From: Tieghemiomyces parasiticus
Taxonomy: Eukaryota > Kickxellomycota > Dimargaritomycetes > Dimargaritales > Dimargaritaceae
Assembly: GCA_027575765.1 (NCBI GenBank)
Contig: JANBPT010001117.1
Location: 1-14,146 of the forward strand
Direction: 5' to 3'
DNA length: 14,146 bases
Shown: piece by piece, positions 9,301 through 14,146 of the stretch
Layout of the letters: each line of letters begins with the position of its first letter
Numbering within the stretch: position 1 is the stretch's first letter
Notes under the pieces: generated by a model
Databases searched by the model: none
The model's input: only the letters and a program-made list of their open reading frames with translations
Told to the model about the DNA's origin: nothing
Made by a program: the position numbers and the translations under genes

Positions 9301-10041
9301 TCCTTGTAGACATAGTATCCTAACCCGTATCTGCCTGCCTCCCCCTCTCCCAACGAAACTTTGACACACACACACATACACACACAGTGGCCGAGTCTCT
9401 CCACGCGCCCGAATTCAGCGTGGTGGTGCTCTACCGTCGTCTGGTCATTGGCTGTGCCTTCATGACACCCAACGCCTACGTCACCTACATCACCGTGGCC
9501 CCCGGCTGGGAGAACGCGGGCATCGGCAGGTAAGCTATGAGACGTCTTTGGGCACGGATCGCTAGTGTTTAAAATTCACGTCGGTAAACCCGGATGTCTA
9601 ACCCTTCCCCCCCCTCCACTATTCTCACCCCGCGTCATCCTCTTTGTACACTCTCGGTGCAGATTCATGCTCTACCACCTCAACCAAATTTCGGTGGGCA
9701 AGGATATTACGCTACACGTATCGGCCAACAACCCTGCGATGGTAAGTTTGACCCGTTACCCTGGCACCATCGAAACCAGGCCCATAGGGACTACCTTGAT
9801 GGAAGGCTTTGGTGGGAGCATAATCAATCACCCGGACCCTGACGCTCATTTCACCAACCGCCCCCCCCCCATTTTTTTCACCTATTCGTCCTCTTCATCC
9901 TTTTATGCGTTTTATCCCCAGATTCTCTACCAAGGCTACGGCTTCAAACCTGAACAATTCGTGGTCAACTTTTATGACAAGTACCTTCCCGACGACAGCC
10001 GTCTCTCGAAGAACGCCTTCCTCCTGCGCCTCCGTCGCTAG
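6301..10041 (+). CDS. KAT14: KAT14/CSRP2BP-like histone acetyltransferase (12 exons, 677 aa)
   Basis: Exons: 6301-6407, 6693-6742, 6876-6987, 7107-7234, 7375-7464, 7592-7642, 7755-7861, 7991-8919, 9096-9214, 9388-9529, 9663-9741, 9922-10041. They join without a break into 678 codons. KAT14 is the second GNAT acetyltransferase of the animal ATAC chromatin complex, so this protein is probably nuclear. A PHD-like C4HC3 zinc finger is formed by Cys28, Cys30, Cys43, Cys46, His51, Cys54, Cys73 and Cys76. Residues 90-168 carry a conserved helical block with TWRNTVSAVLSTHP and the end YWSLR. A Lys/Pro-rich linker follows (180-200). The large exon 8 holds a Ser/Glu/Asp-rich acidic tract (272-297), a basic nuclear-localisation cluster KRKRR (308-312) and the family block LKPFIRRDY. 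The GNAT domain fills about 530-677, with FWPGID, acetyl-CoA loop ENAGIG (606-611), GKDITLHVSANNPAM and a C-terminus FLLRLRR that matches animal KAT14. The family assignment is strong; partners and substrates are inferred. Confidence 0.93.
9364..9386 (+). repeat. CA microsatellite forming a KAT14 intron acceptor
   Basis: A CA run with one interruption (CATA), ending in the CACACAG acceptor. Exon 10 starts at 9388. The repeat takes the place of the usual polypyrimidine tract. Confidence 0.85.
9861..9870 (+). repeat. C10 homopolymer followed by T-rich tract in KAT14 intron 11
   Basis: Ten cytosines followed by a T-rich stretch, about 50 nt before the acceptor at 9920-9921. It may serve as an extended pyrimidine tract and is prone to sequencing-length error. 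Confidence 0.8.
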
Positions 10042-10134
10042 GCTGAAGTACCGCCAAACGGAGTACATTTGCTTTGACCTTTGCTACGACTATTACTACT
10101 ATTTCTACTGCCCCTTCGTCGATGTCCTTGGAGG

Positions 10135-10140
10135 TTTAAT
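10135..10140 (-). terminator. Possible ATTAAA poly(A) signal for the converging kinase gene
   Basis: On the minus strand, TTTAAT reads ATTAAA, about 155 nt past the kinase stop. It is the only near-canonical hexamer I see in the spacer for that gene. If used, the two 3' UTRs would overlap. Confidence 0.3.
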
Positions 10141-10143
10141 AAA
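10138..10143 (+). terminator. Poly(A) signal AATAAA for the KAT14-like gene
   Basis: A canonical hexamer 96 nt after the TAG stop. It overlaps a reverse-strand ATTAAA that could serve the converging kinase gene. Confidence 0.55.
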
Positions 10144-10164
10144 TATAATACACAGACTAAAGAA

Positions 10165-10178
10165 ATATATATATATAT
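10165..10178. repeat. (AT)7 microsatellite in the convergent 3' spacer
   Basis: Seven AT units between the KAT14-like and kinase genes, with the same immediate flanks as the repeat at 5052-5065. Confidence 0.85.
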
Positions 10179-10223
10179 TGGCACTCAACCACAGGCTGCG
10201 TTTGTTCAAAACTAGTCGGGCCC

Positions 10224-10240
10224 ACCCCCCCCGAGGGGGT
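10224..10240. repeat. GC-rich inverted repeat in the convergent spacer
   Basis: ACCCCC (10224-10229) can pair with GGGGGT (10235-10240) across a 5-nt loop. It lies between the stops of two converging genes, 55 bp from the kinase stop. It could form a hairpin in the 3' UTR of either transcript; function unknown. Confidence 0.45.
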
Positions 10241-10295
10241 CTACGATATGTGTAACAGACCATCTTGCTAGCCTTTTTTTCTTGAGCAAGGGGCC

Positions 10296-11779
10296 CTATG
10301 GCGAACTCAAGGCACGGTCAGCCACGCGCGGCGAGGCAAACACCTCACCGGGGGAGCTGATGATGCGGCGAAACATTTGGTGCCATCCCTCCTTACTATG
10401 GGCGCGCCGCTGGCCAGCCTCCTGAAAAGCGTTGGCAGCAGTGACGGCGTGGATGGCCTTCTGGACGGTCCGTTTAGCCTGGAGGTTATTCTTGACCACC
10501 TCGGTCAGATCCACGGCGGGTACTGACGATGCATTGGCGTCCACTTTGAACCATGGATCGTCGAGGGCCTCTTGAGCGGTGGGCCGCCTGGTGGGGTCCA
10601 CCTGGAGCAACCGTGCGATAAAAGCCTTGGCGGCCGCCGATATACCGTGCCAGTAGTCGTCCTCGAATTCATACTCACCGCGCCGGATACTCTCAAATAA
10701 GGCCGGCGTGTCCTCGCCCCAGAATGGGGTGTAGCCGCATAGGAGACAGTAGGCGATGACGCCCGTGGACCATAGGTCGACCGGCTTGCCATACCCGACT
10801 TGCGAGAGGACTTCCGGGGCAACGTACCCTGGGGTACCGCAGGCCGTGAGGAGGACTGAGTCACGGTGCGGAAGGATCTTGGACAACCCAAAGTCCGTGA
10901 TCAGAATGTCGGCGTCGGGACTGTGGTCACGGAGGAGCAGATTCTCCGGTTTGAGATCCCGGTGCACTATATCGCGGTCGTGGAGGTAGACCACGCCAGA
11001 TAGGACTTGCTGCACGATACGTCTCGCGTCGTATTCGGTGTAGCTACCTTTAACAAAGAGCTGCTCGTAGAGCTCGCCGCCCTGGGCTCTAAAACCAAGC
11101 GGGGCCAACATTAGTAGGAGGGAGAAGGTCAAAGATACGTAATTAGATATCTGGATCCATTGCTCGTTGGTAGTTTGGATAAACATGGGCTTACCGAGCT
11201 ATTAGTATGGGTCTTGGGATTTGAATACTTACAGGTCCATCACCAAGTAGATACACTCGTGGGTCTGGTAGATTTCTTTGAGGGACACGATGTTAGGGTG
11301 GCTCAAGCGCTGCAAAATGTCGATTTCAGATAAGACATAGTGTTCGGCCTTACTCTCGGCTAGTGACGGCAAAAAGTGTAATACGAGACGGCGTGGAGGC
11401 AAAGTGACCAATGTCGAGAATGATTAGTCATGTCGAGCGGCTGGATTTCGGGCCCTACGTGGCCGCCCTGACGGTGGGAAGAGGCTGGGACTAAGGCTCA
11501 CATCGCCTTGCTCCGCCCCAGTCGGTCTGCAACACAGTACAGCAGACGCTACATAAACTTCAACCTACACTTTGCCTTGAGGATAGACTTCGGTATGATT
11601 TTGACGGCGAATTCGGTCTTGGTGGCTTTTTCAACGGCCAGCCTGACGGTGCCATAGGTGCCCGAGCCGAGAACCTGAGGGGTGATAACGTAGCGGGTCT
11701 CGAAAGGTTCGCTGCTTTTAGGCGACCGGAACCGTAGCAGGGCCCGGGCCGTGTTGCGCAGGAGGGTGGTGCGTCTCAT
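10296..11779 (-). CDS. Calcium/calmodulin-dependent protein kinase, CaMK1 type (3 exons, 376 aa)
   Basis: Exons in transcript order: 11569-11779, 11233-11359, 10296-11088. Donors are GTAGGT and GTAAGT, and phases 1 and 2 fit. This is a Ser/Thr kinase acting in calcium signalling. The glycine loop LGSGTYGTV is at 37-45, with ATP lysine Lys60, helix-C Glu82, catalytic HRDLKPEN (155-162), DFG (178-180), and APE at 203-205. Activation-loop Thr194 in TACGTPGY aligns with the CaMKK-phosphorylated threonine of human CaMK1 (Thr177), so a CaMKK-type activator is plausible. After the kinase core, residues about 305-334 (DLTEVVKNNLQAKRTVQKAI and on) resemble the autoinhibitory and calmodulin-binding segment of CaMK1. 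The length is close to human CaMK1 (370). The N-terminal extension is rich in Arg and Leu and lacks acidic residues for the first 23 positions. I do not give a symbol because the CMK paralogue cannot be decided. Confidence 0.94.
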
Positions 11780-13380
11780 GACGAAGGTTCGCTCGTGTGC
11801 GTGGGGAGGGGGTCGATTACGTTGGCGCTATGAGCTACTAGAAAAAGGATAGGCAGAAGACACGTGGCCCAAAGTGGCACGGAACCAGGTGGAATACGTT
11901 GCGCTGGTCGTGACGCTGAAGTAACCCCGTTGCCAATCGGAAATGCAGAGCGTCGGAGGCCCGAGCACATTCGAAAAGGGACCAGGCGGAAAGTATCTGC
12001 CACGGAAACCAAGGTTTACTAGGCTGAACGCAAAGAATAGCGTGTGAGGGTGCTGGTGACTAAGAGTGCAGTGGAAGTAGTACAAAGCGACTTTCAGAGG
12101 TAGCGTGGCCGTCAATGTGGCGGATATAGTTCTTACAAACGAGAAGCGATATGTATAAAAAAAGTTCAACCCAGACAGGAGAGAAGACGACAAACTGAAC
12201 CGCCCTCGACGTCCCCGCCGGGAGTATCGTCTGGGAATGGCCGGGCCCTGCTGTCGCGGGGGTTACCATTCGCGGTGGGGGGGGGGTACCGTTCGAACCC
12301 CCCGCAGCGGTGGGAACCGACCCCATCCTCCCTTATTATCTCCTTCTTTGCTTTCGTCGACCTGCACAGTCACTAGACACGTGGATAAACGGTACCAGCC
12401 AACCTGCTGTACACAATCAGCCGCGCATCGAGTCTTCATGTTTACCACGCCGGTGATGCATGGTGGTGGCAGACGGCTGTACGGCCCATTGTTCGCCCGT
12501 TGATCCACCACCACAGTACTACTCCGTATGACCCTCTCGTTGACTGGTTACTGACTAACAGCAGATGACAGTTGGCCTTGACGTGTCTAAATTTAGTGTT
12601 GGCTAACATGGTCCGGATCGTCGCCTAAATGGGAGGAGTGCAGGATGTGTGGGAGGGTCTGGAGTGAATGCCGCGATCATCGGTTCAGCGTTCCGCGACC
12701 TTGGTCCTTGATAATTTAATGGGGTGGAGGACCACCGTAAGGGTGTGTAGTGTGGAGGATAGGTCCGAGTGAATCCCCGGCGGTTCATATAGGCATTGTA
12801 AGAAAAAGTAAAAAGGATTACGATGAAAAAAACGATAATGTATAGACACCAGGCTGTGCTTCTAGCCGTTTTAGAACATTGATAAGGGAGAGTGAAGATG
12901 CTATCGGGCGCGGAACCCACTGGTGGACTATACAACCATGAAAGCAAAAGGGACAGGAATGGCAGCCAAGATGATGCGTCGGTGGAACCACTATTGTGAA
13001 TACCATCGAATCCCTCTATAGGTCGTGTGAGGTATGACTAGTAGGTCCACAGGTCCCAATTCGCGTCACCGTAAGGGTATCTTAGTCCCTTTGAAAACCG
13101 ATAAGGTTGTATGACCACACTAATCTATAGTATTACGGGTCTGGCTGGTCAGTAGGACGAACACAATCCACGATTAAGTCCCACTCCAATCCATCCCCTC
13201 CGACCAATTCTAACTAAAGGCCTCATAGAGTGAGTATGCCGTCAGAGTAGGATCATTCGGCCCTCTTTCGCCTGCTACCTAACACCACCACAGTTTTCAA
13301 CTGGTCTACAGTTGCGTTAGGTGACAAATTTCTTGAATCGTTAATAAATTCCATACTAAATGAGACCTGGAGAGAAAGGA
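11780..13380. other. Long spacer between the kinase start and the MTA1-like stop
   Basis: 1.6 kb without a supportable gene. It must hold the kinase promoter and the MTA1-like 3' flank. Open frames such as 11828-12193, 12237-12503 and 12603-12947 show no recognised motif, and no splice-joined model emerged. A G10 run and hairpin lie at 12277-12303. A 12-mer, CACCGTAAGGGT, occurs at 12733-12744 and 13067-13078. Confidence 0.45.
12277..12303. repeat. G10 run with a 7-bp G/C inverted repeat
   Basis: Ten guanines (12277-12286); GGGGGGT (12281-12287) can pair with ACCCCCC (12297-12303) across 9 nt. The flanking 8-mer GCGGTGGG occurs on both sides (12272 and 12307). It lies about 500 bp upstream of the kinase ATG. 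Confidence 0.55.
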
Positions 13381-14146
13381 CTAGAGCTCATTACCAATGG
13401 TGACCCAGAAATCTCGCAGGTTGTTCTTGCGCCCAAAGATCTCGAGGTATTTACCGTTGGGAACCAGCTCCTCAATCATCTGGTAGATTTCCTCGGGTTT
13501 CTGACTTTGGCCACGCCGTTCCGAAAATATCACATCCGACGCGACCGAATGGCGGCAACCCGGTGGATCATTGCCCTGAGAGAGAGGGAAAGGTGTGTGG
13601 GTGAGCGTTGGGGAATATGAAAATTGAGGAAAATAAAAAGGATCGATATTAATAACATGAACTTTGGTTACTCGGACGAGGGTTCTTCTATCTCCCTTGA
13701 CGAATCGGTTTCCGCGAGATCTGGCAGTTCCACGCATTGCTGCCCTCGCCTCACTTCATTTTTGCCGTGCTTACCTTCCGACCGACCAGACAGGTCTCCT
13801 TGGCGTGCTGCAAGTAATACCCGTGACCTTTAGCCATACGGCGGTTGACGGTCTGCTTGACCCAAGCGACATCGTCGACATACGTGTACCCCCACTTTTT
13901 CATGAGGTCAAAGGCCTTGGTGTACTTGTTATTGATGACCCAGATGAAGATGAACCCGTTCTGTTGGAGCAACGGAATTGGCAATTCTTCGATACAGACG
14001 TCGGGTAGCTGCTGGTATCCGATGGCCACGCCGCGCGTGGGGGCGTGGGTGGCCAGCTGCCACGGCGGATCCATGCTGATCACGTCGAATTGGCAGGCCG
14101 CCGCGAGCTTCTCCCATTCAAAGGTCATCACGTTGGTCTTAATGGG
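13381..14146 (-). CDS. MTA1-type MT-A70 adenine methyltransferase, 3' part (last two exons; gene continues past the window)
   Basis: Exons 13775-14146 (cut by the window edge, open frame throughout) and 13381-13575, joined in phase 0 across a 199-nt intron with GTAAGC donor and CTCTCTCAG acceptor. The 188 visible residues are the catalytic domain and C-terminus. The S-adenosylmethionine/adenine motif DPPW is at 14060-14071, followed by ATHAPTRGVAIGYQQLPD, FIFIWVINNKY, WVKQTVNR, KGHGYYLQHAKETCLVGRK, SDVIFSERRGQSQKPEEIY and the ending FWVTIGNEL. RGVAIxY after DPPW and the SERRGQSQKPEE block separate it from METTL3/METTL14 (mRNA m6A) and METTL4. Together they match MTA1, the catalytic subunit of the ciliate and early-diverging-fungal DNA 6mA methyltransferase complex. 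The DPPW is intact, unlike the inactive partner MTA9. The DNA target is inferred from the family. The N-terminus and start lie outside the window. Confidence 0.9.

Noticed and set aside
10224..10240. GC hairpin read as a bacterial-type terminator
   Set aside because: The window is clearly eukaryotic and spliced, and there is no following T run, so a rho-independent terminator does not apply.
12603..12947. 114-residue minus-strand open frame with a hydrophobic segment that could be a membrane helix
   Set aside because: The hydrophobic run comes from a T-rich tract. There is no signal of coding bias, no homologue is recognised, and the start is arbitrary.
13381..14146. Assignment as METTL3/IME4 mRNA m6A methyltransferase
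   Set aside because: After DPPW the sequence carries RGVAIxY rather than the METTL3-type continuation, and the SERRGQSQKPEE block fits MTA1 better.
1..14146. tRNA, rRNA, CRISPR array, transposon open frames or terminal repeats
   Set aside because: None could be supported by eye on either strand; the only repeats are short microsatellites and homopolymers.

Overview
The window is nuclear DNA from a fungus with many introns. Five protein-coding genes can be read with full exon structure: three complete genes rebuilt with confidence, one complete except for an uncertain last exon, and one cut by the right window edge. Introns are mostly 78-285 nt, with near-invariant GTAAGT-type donors and pyrimidine-rich acceptors ending in TAG or CAG. 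An MTA1-type adenine methyltransferase, a KAT14-like acetyltransferase and this intron load point to an early-diverging (non-Dikarya) fungus. A zoopagomycote or Kickxellomycotina relative is a guess that the sequence alone cannot prove.

Layout: 1-936 is non-coding upstream DNA. 937-3288 (+) is a LYRM2-like mitochondrial LYR protein in four small exons, split by two unusually long introns (901 and 1023 nt). 3622-5490 (-) is NBP35/NUBP1, the cytosolic Fe-S scaffold ATPase, in about six exons. 5491-6300 is a divergent promoter region with CCAAT boxes. 6301-10041 (+) is a 12-exon gene for a 677-residue homologue of KAT14/CSRP2BP, the second acetyltransferase of the animal ATAC complex. 10296-11779 (-) is a three-exon Ca2+/calmodulin-dependent protein kinase (CaMK1 type) that converges on KAT14. 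11780-13380 is a long spacer in which I find no gene. 13381-14146 (-) holds the last two exons of an MTA1-type MT-A70 methyltransferase with an intact DPPW motif, probably the catalytic subunit for DNA N6-adenine methylation.

The genes do not form an operon-like unit. Two are Fe-S or mitochondrial housekeeping genes, two are chromatin or DNA-modification genes, and one is a calcium-signalling kinase. The most notable content is the pair of epigenetic enzymes: a KAT14 homologue outside animals and a probable 6mA methyltransferase. Exon-intron models come from splice consensus, reading-phase continuity and remembered family patterns; no database search or transcript data were available.
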